22,905 nt of DNA from the NCBI GenBank assembly GCA_946404585.1, contig CAMJEC010000008.1:1-22905 (forward strand). Reading direction: 5' to 3'. This stretch comes from an uncultured Caryophanales bacterium. Lineage in GTDB: Bacteria > Bacillota_I > Bacilli_A > RFN20 > CAG-826. The notes beneath the pieces are model-generated. The model was not told the DNA's origin and did no database searches. It saw only the letters and a list, made by a program, of their open reading frames with translations. The position numbers and the translations under genes are program-made. Positions 15,423-22,801 of this stretch are shown piece by piece. Within the stretch, counting starts at the first letter, position 1. The number at the start of each line of letters is the position of its first letter.

Positions 15423-17107
15423 TGAAACAATTATTACAACTGACATTATTCCAACTCAAAGACAAAATTGATATGTCATGGATGAAGTCTAAAAAGACTT
15501 TAATCCAATCAATTGTTTTTGGCATCTTAAAGTTTGCCATTGTGGCAGCGGTTACTTTCGCTATTTTATATGCCCTAACTTCAGTTGGCTTTATTTCTAA
15601 ATATCAAGACGTCTTACCGTTATTTACGATGTTCTTAACGGTTATCACCATCTTGAGTTTATTCTCTTCAACTTATAACTTAACTAAGTCCTTATATCTA
15701 TCGGATGATAACAAAGTATTGATTACTCTCCCAGTTAACGCGAATAAGTTATTCTTCTCTAAATTATTCGTTTATTTCTTCTACGAACTAAAGAAATCAG
15801 TGAATATCTTACTTCCTGGTGTTTTTGGCTTCTTATTATTTGAAACAATTGGCTTTAAAGGCAGTGAATTAAGCGCTTTAACAATTCTTTGGATGATTAT
15901 TCCAACTCTCTTATTTGTTATTATCCAAGTCCTTTTAGCCTCCCTTATTTCTATTCCATTTATGTATGTTTATCGTTTATTTAAGCGTAATCAAATATTC
16001 GATTTAATTATTGTCACCTTAGCGGTCGCCGCATTTATCTTTATTGTCGTTAGATTAATTAACTTAATTCCAGAAGATATTGATCTAGATAGACAGTGGC
16101 CATCCATGGTAAACGGTTTTGAAAACTTTATCGTTACTTTTGATAAATATGTTTATCCAATTAATTACTATTCACGTCTTTTCTTTGGTGAATCATGTAG
16201 TAGTGGATATCACTATCAATTAACTGGTATAACTTTCCTCAAAATATTAATCGCTATTGGGGCTATTGGTTTATTAACATTATTTGCCTTCCTTCTAATT
16301 AGACCAGTCTATTTCAAGATGGTTTATAAGACTTTTGAATTTGATAAGAACCCACAGCTAGCGGCTAAAAAGAATGTGAGACATAAAAAATACATCACCT
16401 TCGCTAATAAGGAATTTAAGTTATCATTTAGAGACTTTGATATCTCTGGTTCATATATCGCTATTTATATTATTATTCCTATTTTATTGTTATTTATGGA
16501 CCGTGTGATTTCAGCGATTTCTACCTCTATGAGAGGCGATAACATCGCTATTGCGGTTAATGTCTTATTAACCATTCTTCCTTTATTAGCGAGTAATTCC
16601 ACAGTTGCGACCTTATATTCTAAAGAAGGTAGAACAGCTTATTTAACAAAGAGTAATCCTGTTAATCCATTTATTCCTTTAGCCAGTAAACTATTGTTTA
16701 ACTTATTATTCTGCGTGCCATCAATTGTGGCTTGTTCAATTATTTTTGCGAATTTTAGCGGATTAGGGGTACTAATAGCCGTCTTATTTAGTGTGTCAGT
16801 GTTATTAATTCAATACGCTCACATCTTCTATAGTGCGGCGCAAGATATCATGAATCCACAAAATGAGGTCTATGCCACAACCGGTAGTGATTTTAATAAT
16901 CCAAATGAGGCTAAAGCCACAATTATGGCCTTTGTTGGTTCGTTTATCATTACCTTTGTCTTATATTTCATGCTTGTGGAATCTACGACATTACATGGTA
17001 ATTACATATCCGCTTTTGTGAGATTATTAATTATCGCAACAGTGCTATTCGCCGGATTCTTATATCTCTTCGTTAAGAAGATACAAGCATTCTATTATGA
17101 GAAATAG
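15422..17107 (+). CDS. ABC exporter permease subunit
   Basis: The 561 residues include around ten hydrophobic helices. Clusters lie near residues 29-58, 64-82, 120-180, 190-212, 268-297, 340-360, 370-390, 415-445 and 500-557. A cytoplasmic segment (about 300-338, KKNVRHKKYITFANKEFKLSFRDF) separates two halves, as in large ABC-2-type exporters of Firmicutes. No ATPase motifs are present; the ATPase is the C-terminal part of the preceding gene, to which it is coupled by a one-base stop/start overlap. The following small anchored protein begins 11 nt after its stop. Substrate is not deducible. Confidence 0.85.
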   Translation: MKQLLQLTLFQLKDKIDMSWMKSKKTLIQSIVFGILKFAIVAAVTFAILYALTSVGFISKYQDVLPLFTMFLTVITILSLFSSTYNLTKSLYLSDDNKVLITLPVNANKLFFSKLFVYFFYELKKSVNILLPGVFGFLLFETIGFKGSELSALTILWMIIPTLLFVIIQVLLASLISIPFMYVYRLFKRNQIFDLIIVTLAVAAFIFIVVRLINLIPEDIDLDRQWPSMVNGFENFIVTFDKYVYPINYYSRLFFGESCSSGYHYQLTGITFLKILIAIGAIGLLTLFAFLLIRPVYFKMVYKTFEFDKNPQLAAKKNVRHKKYITFANKEFKLSFRDFDISGSYIAIYIIIPILLLFMDRVISAISTSMRGDNIAIAVNVLLTILPLLASNSTVATLYSKEGRTAYLTKSNPVNPFIPLASKLLFNLLFCVPSIVACSIIFANFSGLGVLIAVLFSVSVLLIQYAHIFYSAAQDIMNPQNEVYATTGSDFNNPNEAKATIMAFVGSFIITFVLYFMLVESTTLHGNYISAFVRLLIIATVLFAGFLYLFVKKIQAFYYEK

Positions 17108-17118
17108 GAGGAAATAAG

Positions 17119-17610
17119 ATGAAGAAATCAACAATATTGTTACTCGTCCTTGTCTATATTGTTTCCTTCTTTGTGATTGGTCTTTTAGGCCATTCCATCA
17201 GAAACTATAATCCAGAAATCTATCCAGAGAGCATTGAGATTATTGACCCTGATAATAGAACAGAGATGTCAAAAGACACTGTTGACCCTGATACAGGAGA
17301 ACTTTTGTACAATTATTACTTTGTCTATAAGAATTACAAAAGTGGGGATAGTGTTAGAATTAAAGCAAGTATTAAACCTGATAATTGCACCTATCCAGAC
17401 ATCAAATTTACCAAGGATGAAAGTGATACTTCTTTCAAAATTGACACACACGAAACAAATCCAAATGTTGAAAAAAACTTCGCTTTAATCACGTTAACCG
17501 GCGAATTAGAAACAGTTTTATCAACACCATTCTTTGTGTCCGCTACAAATCCTGGTACACAAATAAAACTCAAAGTTTGTATTACATTCGTTAGTCCGCT
17601 CTTATCTTAA
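17119..17610 (+). CDS. Small membrane-anchored extracytoplasmic protein, hypothetical
   Basis: The 163 residues begin with one hydrophobic helix (about 5-25) that anchors an otherwise soluble, beta-rich domain predicted outside the cell. The helix lacks a lipobox. AGGAGG at 17106-17111 overlaps the permease stop codon and lies 7 nt before the ATG, so it belongs to the YwaF-ABC operon and is probably an accessory part of the exporter. The alternating hydrophobic pattern (YNYYFVYKNY, DSVRIKASIK, FALITLTGEL, IKLKVCITF) suggests an Ig-like sandwich; I do not recognise a family. Confidence 0.7.
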   Translation: MKKSTILLLVLVYIVSFFVIGLLGHSIRNYNPEIYPESIEIIDPDNRTEMSKDTVDPDTGELLYNYYFVYKNYKSGDSVRIKASIKPDNCTYPDIKFTKDESDTSFKIDTHETNPNVEKNFALITLTGELETVLSTPFFVSATNPGTQIKLKVCITFVSPLLS

Positions 17611-17616
17611 AAGATA

Positions 17617-17644
17617 TTGTAAAAAAATATTTATTGGTTATGAT
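17617..17644 (+). promoter_or_regulatory. Promoter of the Big2 lipoprotein gene
   Basis: TTGTAA (17617-17622) and TATGAT (17639-17644) are 16 nt apart. The predicted start of transcription (about 17650) precedes AGGAGG (17663-17668) and the ATG at 17677. There is no clear terminator between the ABC operon and this promoter, so some read-through is possible. Confidence 0.5.
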
Positions 17645-17676
17645 AATTGAGCGACTTAACAAAGGAGGTCTTTGTT

Positions 17677-20085
17677 ATGAAAAAAGCCAAATTAAGTACG
17701 TTATTAGTTACATTACTATCATTAACAAGTGTTGTAGCTTGTAATCCAAGTGATCCTACAAGTTCAAGCTCAAATAGTAATAGTGGTTCAATCAGTAGTT
17801 CCGACAGTGGTTCTTCTGAAAGCACTTCTAAACCATCAAGTTCAGGTTCTGTTATCGACTTAACATCTATTAAGTTAAACAAAACTGAAACAAGCATTTT
17901 ATTAAATTCTAAAGAAACATTAACTGTTTCGTTCACTCCAACTAACGCCACTGATAAAGAAGTGGAATGGAGTAGTGATGATGATACTATTGCCAGTGTT
18001 GATAACGGTGTAGTCACCGCTAAAAAGATTGGTGTGGCTAACATCACTGTTAAGAGCAAGAAAAACGCTAGTATTTCTGCTACTTGTAAAGTAACAGTTA
18101 AAGATAACGTTATTTTATCTAACGTTTCTGCTAAACATGAATTTGTCTTATTTGAACAAAATAGAGCCAAAGATGAAAAGAATGATGATGGTTTCTATGA
18201 TCACACACAATCATATAAAGTTGGTGATGATAACCCATTCAATGTTAAACCAGCTTTAACTGTATTAGACGCTAAAACATATCAACCAGTTAGTGCTAGC
18301 CAATGGTTACACGATTTCACAATTAGTGCAAAACTTGGTGATACTACAGTCGGTGAAGAATATTTCAAAGTTTTAGACGCTCGTGAATGCGATGTCGATT
18401 TCACTGAAGAGGCTGTTGGTAAAACATTTACCATTACTATTGCCCCAGGTGGTGTTGATGATTCTAGAGTGGCATCTTTAACTAAATCCATTACCGTTGA
18501 TGTTATGGATGGTTATAACGTTTATAACGCTAAAGATTTAGGCTATTTTGATACCCGTCCTGTTGATTTCACTCGTGATTCACCAGTCATGGAAGATGGT
18601 AATAACTGGAGAGTTCAATGGAGAGAATTCAAAACCGCGAACAATATGGATGTTGATTATGTCCCAGCGTCTTTAATCTTCCAAACAGATATTGCTGTTA
18701 CTGCTAACGACTTACCAGCTAACTTCTTCTATACCGCTGAACAAGCCGCTGCTTTGAATGATAGAAAAGCTGCTGGTTCATTAGTGGACTTCACATTCTT
18801 CTATGATCGTACCATTCCAGGTAATATGACCGTTGAAGGTAACTATTTTGATTTAGACTTCTCTGCTATTCCATTGATTAAAAGAGATAGACAAAAAACC
18901 ACAGCGGAAGGTGAAGTTGTTGGTCACTCTGCAGCGTTTAAAACTCTCGCTGGTGATGATGTTATCTTCCGTAACATCAATATGACAGGTAACGGTAAGA
19001 AAGCCACAGGCGATGAAGATAAGATCTATGGTGGTGGTATCATCTTTGTTAAAGGTGCGGGTTCTAAAACCTTAAAAGCCTATAACATGATTGCCACTAA
19101 GTTCTACATCACATTCTTTGGTGAAGATGGTAGTGAAGGTGAACCATTTACTCAATTTGAATTAGATAAAGTTAAATGCTTTGATAACTATAACTCCTTC
19201 TTATATAACTGGGGTTCCACAATTACCGCTAAGAACACATTATTCAGAAGCTGTGGTGGTCCAGTTCTCATTCAAGACCATACTGATACAGATACATATG
19301 AAGAAAACAATGGTATGACTGTTCTTGGTCACGCTCCAACCGCTAACTTCATTGATTGCACAATCAAGAACTATGTCACTGGTTCAGAAGCTTGGTTCCA
19401 ACAATTTGGAGCGACAGCTAAAGCTGGTGAAATTAAAATGTTATCCGACTTATTCTATGCTACAGGATTAACAAAATCTTATGTGACTAATGATAAGGGC
19501 GAAGGTAAACTCTATGCCGCTTTATCCGCTGCTGATGAAAATGCTTTCTTCAACTTCATTGTCTTAAATAAATCTGGCAATGCCGAAGGCATTACAACCG
19601 TTCCTGCTTGTGGCACAGTTAACATGATCAATACTGGTGTAACTAATACATTTGATTACCGTCAACCAGCATATGATAGTGTTTATCAAGCCTATGTTGC
19701 ATACAGTGCCGCTAGTGATGAAGATAAGCCAGCTGCTCAACAAGCCTTAATCGCCGCTGCTATGGCAAAAGGTGTTGAATTTGCTCCTGACTATTCTGAT
19801 GCTAACGATAAGATTACTGCTTATATTACAGGCATCTGCACACAACATATGACATTAAGAGGTCTTAACAACGCTGGTGCTCCAGTTATGGATTTAGGTG
19901 AGAAATTTGGTTTATTAGCCTATGATGGCGCTAACAATTTCTTACAACCAATGGAAAGCATTGCTGCAGGTACTGTTAATAAATTCACTCCAACAAGTGA
20001 TCAATTAGCAAGCATTCCAAACTATGGTGCTGTCTATTTCGGTGGTATGGCCTTAATAGTGGAATTAACCCCATACGTGGCTTAA
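17677..20085 (+). CDS. Secreted lipoprotein with Big2 domain and beta-helix-like region
   Basis: The protein has 802 residues from the ATG at 17677, chosen because AGGAGG precedes it by 8 nt. An in-frame TTG at 17647 lies inside the promoter and gives no signal peptide at its start. The signal peptide ends in the lipobox VVAC with lipid-anchored Cys22. A Ser-rich linker (about 25-57) leads to a Big2 bacterial Ig-like domain (about 60-143: SIKLNKTE, EWSSDDDTIASVDNGVVTAKKIGVANITV). Residues about 370-590 show short repeated strands typical of a right-handed beta-helix (DDVIFRNINMTG, GGGIIFVKGAGSKTLKAYNM, KNTLFRSCGGPVLI). No polysaccharide-lyase catalytic set is obvious. A surface carbohydrate- or host-binding role is plausible but unproven. 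Confidence 0.85.
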   Translation: MKKAKLSTLLVTLLSLTSVVACNPSDPTSSSSNSNSGSISSSDSGSSESTSKPSSSGSVIDLTSIKLNKTETSILLNSKETLTVSFTPTNATDKEVEWSSDDDTIASVDNGVVTAKKIGVANITVKSKKNASISATCKVTVKDNVILSNVSAKHEFVLFEQNRAKDEKNDDGFYDHTQSYKVGDDNPFNVKPALTVLDAKTYQPVSASQWLHDFTISAKLGDTTVGEEYFKVLDARECDVDFTEEAVGKTFTITIAPGGVDDSRVASLTKSITVDVMDGYNVYNAKDLGYFDTRPVDFTRDSPVMEDGNNWRVQWREFKTANNMDVDYVPASLIFQTDIAVTANDLPANFFYTAEQAAALNDRKAAGSLVDFTFFYDRTIPGNMTVEGNYFDLDFSAIPLIKRDRQKTTAEGEVVGHSAAFKTLAGDDVIFRNINMTGNGKKATGDEDKIYGGGIIFVKGAGSKTLKAYNMIATKFYITFFGEDGSEGEPFTQFELDKVKCFDNYNSFLYNWGSTITAKNTLFRSCGGPVLIQDHTDTDTYEENNGMTVLGHAPTANFIDCTIKNYVTGSEAWFQQFGATAKAGEIKMLSDLFYATGLTKSYVTNDKGEGKLYAALSAADENAFFNFIVLNKSGNAEGITTVPACGTVNMINTGVTNTFDYRQPAYDSVYQAYVAYSAASDEDKPAAQQALIAAAMAKGVEFAPDYSDANDKITAYITGICTQHMTLRGLNNAGAPVMDLGEKFGLLAYDGANNFLQPMESIAAGTVNKFTPTSDQLASIPNYGAVYFGGMALIVELTPYVA

Positions 20086-20105
20086 TTAACTTAAGAAACA
20101 AACAA

Positions 20106-20139
20106 AAAAGAGTGGTCCACACAAACGGATCACTCTTTT
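20106..20139. terminator. Bidirectional terminator between two convergent lipoprotein genes
   Basis: AAAAGAGTGGTCC (20106-20118) pairs with GGATCACTCTTTT (20127-20139), 13 pairs including one G-U when read rightward, with an 8-nt loop. It lies between the Big2 lipoprotein stop (20085) and the Ser-rich lipoprotein stop (20155) and can end both transcripts. Confidence 0.88.
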
Positions 20140-20154
20140 CATATCAAATAAAGA

Positions 20155-20871
20155 CTAATAAACAAACGTTAATGATTTAATGAAGACTCTGCTCTTTTCT
20201 TCACCGCTATTGGTGAGTTTAAGAATCTTACCATTAAGTTCAGTAGTATATTCTTTTTCTACTGGTTCACCATTAACTGGCTTTATATCAACTGTGTTAA
20301 TGACATTAACATATAACACTGAATCAGTATCAACGTTAGGATTGGTATTACCAGTTGCATAATCCATATATGGTTTATGATATGTTTGAGCGGTAATAGT
20401 GACTGATTTAATTGTTTCTATGAATGTGAATTCTAATGAACCTTGCGCACTAGCGGAACCAATGATTAATACTTTTTCACCTTTATTAGGAATATCATTA
20501 GAGATTTGGCATTTACTGTTCTTTACTTCACTAACAAAAGCAGTCGTGGCAACTTGGTTGATGTAATCCAATAATCTAGCGTCTAATGCTTCTGTGCTGA
20601 CCGATCCACACGATGGATTGAATAAATTAATTGTTAACGTTTTATCAGCAACTGGTGTCTCTGAAGAACTAATACTGGAAGTACTGGAAGAACTTGATTC
20701 AATACTTGAAGCACTAGTGGATTCCCTTGTGGAAGAAGCGCTTTCTTTGCTTGAATCTACACTTGAGGATATAGCAGTGCTTGCAGGAGCCTCACTACTT
20801 GTAATAGCGTTTGAATTACAAGCCACTAAAACCAATGCACTAGCGAGCAATAAAACTTTTGATAATTTCAT
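20155..20871 (-). CDS. Ser-rich linker lipoprotein, hypothetical
   Basis: The protein has 238 residues. The signal peptide carries the lipobox LVAC with lipid-anchored Cys18. A low-complexity Ser/Thr/Glu stretch (about 23-72) acts as a wall-spanning spacer. The C-terminal domain (about 77-238) is beta-rich and ends with LNGKILKLTNS and SRVFIKSLTFVY. This pattern resembles domains seen at the ends of other exported proteins in related gut Firmicutes, but I cannot name the family. AAAGGA precedes the ATG. Its promoter shares its -10 region with the divergent methyltransferase gene. Function is unknown; surface exposure is well supported. Confidence 0.8.
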   Translation of the reverse strand: MKLSKVLLLASALVLVACNSNAITSSEAPASTAISSSVDSSKESASSTRESTSASSIESSSSSTSSISSSETPVADKTLTINLFNPSCGSVSTEALDARLLDYINQVATTAFVSEVKNSKCQISNDIPNKGEKVLIIGSASAQGSLEFTFIETIKSVTITAQTYHKPYMDYATGNTNPNVDTDSVLYVNVINTVDIKPVNGEPVEKEYTTELNGKILKLTNSGEEKSRVFIKSLTFVY

Positions 20872-20903
20872 AGGATGGTTTCCTTTTCTAATGATGTTTT
20901 GAT

Positions 20904-20931
20904 TTATTCAAAACACGGAAACAATTATAAT
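20904..20931 (+). promoter_or_regulatory. Promoter of the RlmD-type methyltransferase gene
   Basis: A perfect TATAAT (20926-20931) lies 14 nt before the ATG at 20946, with a weak TTATTC (20904-20909) 16 nt upstream. The leader would be about 7 nt, with no Shine-Dalgarno. Confidence 0.5.
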
Positions 20932-20952
20932 GAAATAGATAAGTTATGCAAA
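20924..20952 (-). promoter_or_regulatory. Promoter of the Ser-rich lipoprotein gene
   Basis: On the minus strand TATAAT (complement of 20924-20929) overlaps the opposing TATAAT by four bases. TTTGCA (complement of 20947-20952) is 17 nt upstream and overlies the methyltransferase start codon. The predicted leader is about 45 nt and contains AAAGGA. Confidence 0.5.
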
Positions 20953-22283
20953 AGATTATTTCAAATTGTTCATGTGTCGATATTTCTAGCGAAGGCAAAG
21001 GTGTTATTAAAAACGGGAAAGATATAATCTTTTGTGATGGCATTTTCCCTGGTGAAAAAGCGGATGTTGAAATACTATATCACCGCGCAGGAGTGTATTT
21101 TGGTAAAGTTAAGAAACTCTATAACTTATCTAAAGATAGAATCCAACCAAGATGTAAGATTTGTACATCATGTGGGGGCTGCCAATATCAACAATTAGAC
21201 TATAAAGCACAGTTAAAGTATAAAACTAAAAGAGTCAAAGAAGCTTTAACAAGAATCGCTCATGTTAAACAAGAAGTTTTACCATGCTTAGGGATGGATG
21301 AACCATATAACTATCGTAATAAGATCCAAGTACCTTTTAATAAGGATAGAAATGGCAAAGTGAAGTTTGGTTTCTATAAAGAAAACACTCATATCATTAT
21401 GCCGATTAAAGAATGTGCGATTGAAGATAAAAGAGCCGCGCCTATCTTATGGGATATCAAATTACTTTTAGAAGAAATGAATATCCCTTGCTATAACGAA
21501 GATAGTGGTAAAGGTATCTTAAGATATGTTCTTATTAGAACTAGTTATCATTATGATGAACTAATGGTGGTTTTAGTGACCACGCAAATGAACTTCCATG
21601 GACAAAGGAATTTCATTAATGAGTTAGTTAATAGACATCCTGAAATAACCACAATCGTGGAAAACGTTAATTCTAGACACACTAATGTGATATTAGGTAA
21701 TCAAGAAAAAGTCTTATATGGTCCAGGTCATATTAAAGATGATATTTTAGGTTTGTCTTTTGAGATTAGTGCCGCTAGTTTCTTCCAAGTAAACCCAATA
21801 CAAGTAGAAAAACTATATGCCTCCGCGCTTAATTTAATTGATTTTAATAAAAAAGAAGTAGTTCTTGATGCCTATAGTGGTGTTGGCACAATTGGTCTAA
21901 TAGCTGCAAGAAACGCTAAAAAGGTTATCTCTGTAGAAATAAACAAGAGTGCGCATAAAAACGCCATAGAGAACGCAAAAAGAAATAATATCGATAATAT
22001 TGAATTCCACTGTGCTGATGCAGGTGAATTTATTACTAAATATGACGGTGATATTGATGTTCTAATCATGGACCCACCTAGAAGTGGCAGTGATGAAACA
22101 TTCTTATCAACAGTAATGAATAAACGTATTAAGAAAATAGTCTATGTTTCATGTAACCCAGAAACATTAGCGAGAGATATCCAATATCTATCTAGTATGT
22201 ATGAAGTGAACTATGTTCAACCTGTTGATATGTTCCCAATGACTGCGCATGTTGAGACTGTAGTAGAACTATATCGAAAATAA
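20946..22283 (+). CDS. rlmD: 23S rRNA (uracil-5-)-methyltransferase, RlmD/RlmCD family
   Basis: The protein has 445 residues. It transfers a methyl group from S-adenosylmethionine to C5 of uridine in 23S rRNA. An N-terminal TRAM-like RNA-binding region (about 1-58) is followed by the [4Fe-4S] cluster cysteines Cys70, Cys76, Cys79 and Cys157 in the RumA spacing C-x5-C-x2-C. The methyltransferase domain has FFQVNP near residue 282, the SAM loop DAYSGVGTIG near residue 314, DPPRSG near residue 379 and catalytic Cys403 in YVSCNPETLARD. In Firmicutes one such enzyme often covers both U747 and U1939 (RlmCD), so the exact target site is not fixed by sequence alone. It starts close behind its -10 box with no Shine-Dalgarno. 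Confidence 0.9.
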   Translation: MQKIISNCSCVDISSEGKGVIKNGKDIIFCDGIFPGEKADVEILYHRAGVYFGKVKKLYNLSKDRIQPRCKICTSCGGCQYQQLDYKAQLKYKTKRVKEALTRIAHVKQEVLPCLGMDEPYNYRNKIQVPFNKDRNGKVKFGFYKENTHIIMPIKECAIEDKRAAPILWDIKLLLEEMNIPCYNEDSGKGILRYVLIRTSYHYDELMVVLVTTQMNFHGQRNFINELVNRHPEITTIVENVNSRHTNVILGNQEKVLYGPGHIKDDILGLSFEISAASFFQVNPIQVEKLYASALNLIDFNKKEVVLDAYSGVGTIGLIAARNAKKVISVEINKSAHKNAIENAKRNNIDNIEFHCADAGEFITKYDGDIDVLIMDPPRSGSDETFLSTVMNKRIKKIVYVSCNPETLARDIQYLSSMYEVNYVQPVDMFPMTAHVETVVELYRK

Positions 22284-22306
22284 GTGACAAGTTTTAGAAA
22301 TTTATA

Positions 22307-22336
22307 TTGCCAAAATGGCAAGAAATAAATTATAAT
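22307..22336 (+). promoter_or_regulatory. Promoter and operator of the HTH-MNT/HEPN pair
   Basis: TTGCCA (22307-22312) and TATAAT (22331-22336) are 18 nt apart. The -35 is half of a perfect palindrome, TTGCCA-AAA-TGGCAA (22307-22321). A further TTGCCA at 22338-22343 covers the predicted transcription start and the A of the ATG. This is a typical arrangement for autorepression by the HTH-bearing antitoxin. Transcription should start at or beside the ATG (leaderless). Confidence 0.6.
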
Positions 22337-22342
22337 ATTGCC

Positions 22343-22801
22343 ATGGAACTAAAAGAAACAAGAAAACAATTAGGACTTACACAGCCCGAAGCAGCGGCTT
22401 TTTTAAACATACCTTTTAGAACATATTGCCGCTACGAAGATGAAGAACAATATAAAGGGACATTTAAATATAACCAAATGCTTACTATCTTGAATGATTA
22501 TGCTAGTAAAGCAGTTTTATCCCTCGATTTGATTAAAAATGCAGTATCTAGTGTTTGCCAAAAATATGATGTTAGTGCAGTTTATCTTTTTGGTAGTTAC
22601 GCTAAAAGCAAAGCAAGAAGTGATAGCGATATCGATTTAATGATTGTTTCAGGTATTGAAGGCATTGAGTATTATCAACTATTAAACGAACTAGAAACCA
22701 CACTTAAGAAAAAGATCGATTTGCTAAGATTAGAAACAGCAATCCAAAATGCCAAATTAATGAACGAGATTTTGAAGGACGGAATAAAAATCTATGGATA
22801 A
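22343..22801 (+). CDS. HTH-fused MNT-domain nucleotidyltransferase (MntA-like antitoxin)
   Basis: The protein has 152 residues from the ATG at 22343. A TTG at 22307 is in frame but forms the -35 box, so it cannot be the start. Residues 1-52 are a helix-turn-helix (RKQLGLTQPEAAAFLNIPFRTYCRYE). Residues about 65-152 are a minimal nucleotidyltransferase: GSYA at 84-87 and DSDID at 94-98 fit GS-x10-D-x-D exactly (Asp96, Asp98), with a third acid at Asp126 (KKIDLL). MntA-type antitoxins AMPylate and silence HepT toxins; the complete motif suggests it is active. It overlaps the next gene, a HEPN protein, by 8 nt. MntA proteins usually lack a DNA-binding domain, so the N-terminal HTH is notable. Confidence 0.88.
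   Translation: MELKETRKQLGLTQPEAAAFLNIPFRTYCRYEDEEQYKGTFKYNQMLTILNDYASKAVLSLDLIKNAVSSVCQKYDVSAVYLFGSYAKSKARSDSDIDLMIVSGIEGIEYYQLLNELETTLKKKIDLLRLETAIQNAKLMNEILKDGIKIYG

Noticed and set aside
17647..17676. TTG start for the Big2 lipoprotein giving 10 extra residues
   Set aside because: It lies at the -10 region with no ribosome-binding site, while the ATG at 17677 has AGGAGG and begins a proper signal peptide.
17631..18170. Antisense ORF of 179 codons over the Ser-rich part of the Big2 lipoprotein
   Set aside because: Low-complexity mirror of the Ser-rich spacer and AT-rich coding strand; no ribosome-binding site or recognisable domain.
20594..20902. ORF of 102 codons antisense to the Ser-rich lipoprotein
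   Set aside because: Leu/Glu/Val-rich mirror of the Ser/Thr repeats; explained by the composition of the gene beneath.
22307..22342. TTG start for the HTH-MNT gene giving 12 extra residues
   Set aside because: The TTG is part of the -35 box and lies upstream of the predicted transcription start; the added residues do not belong to the HTH.
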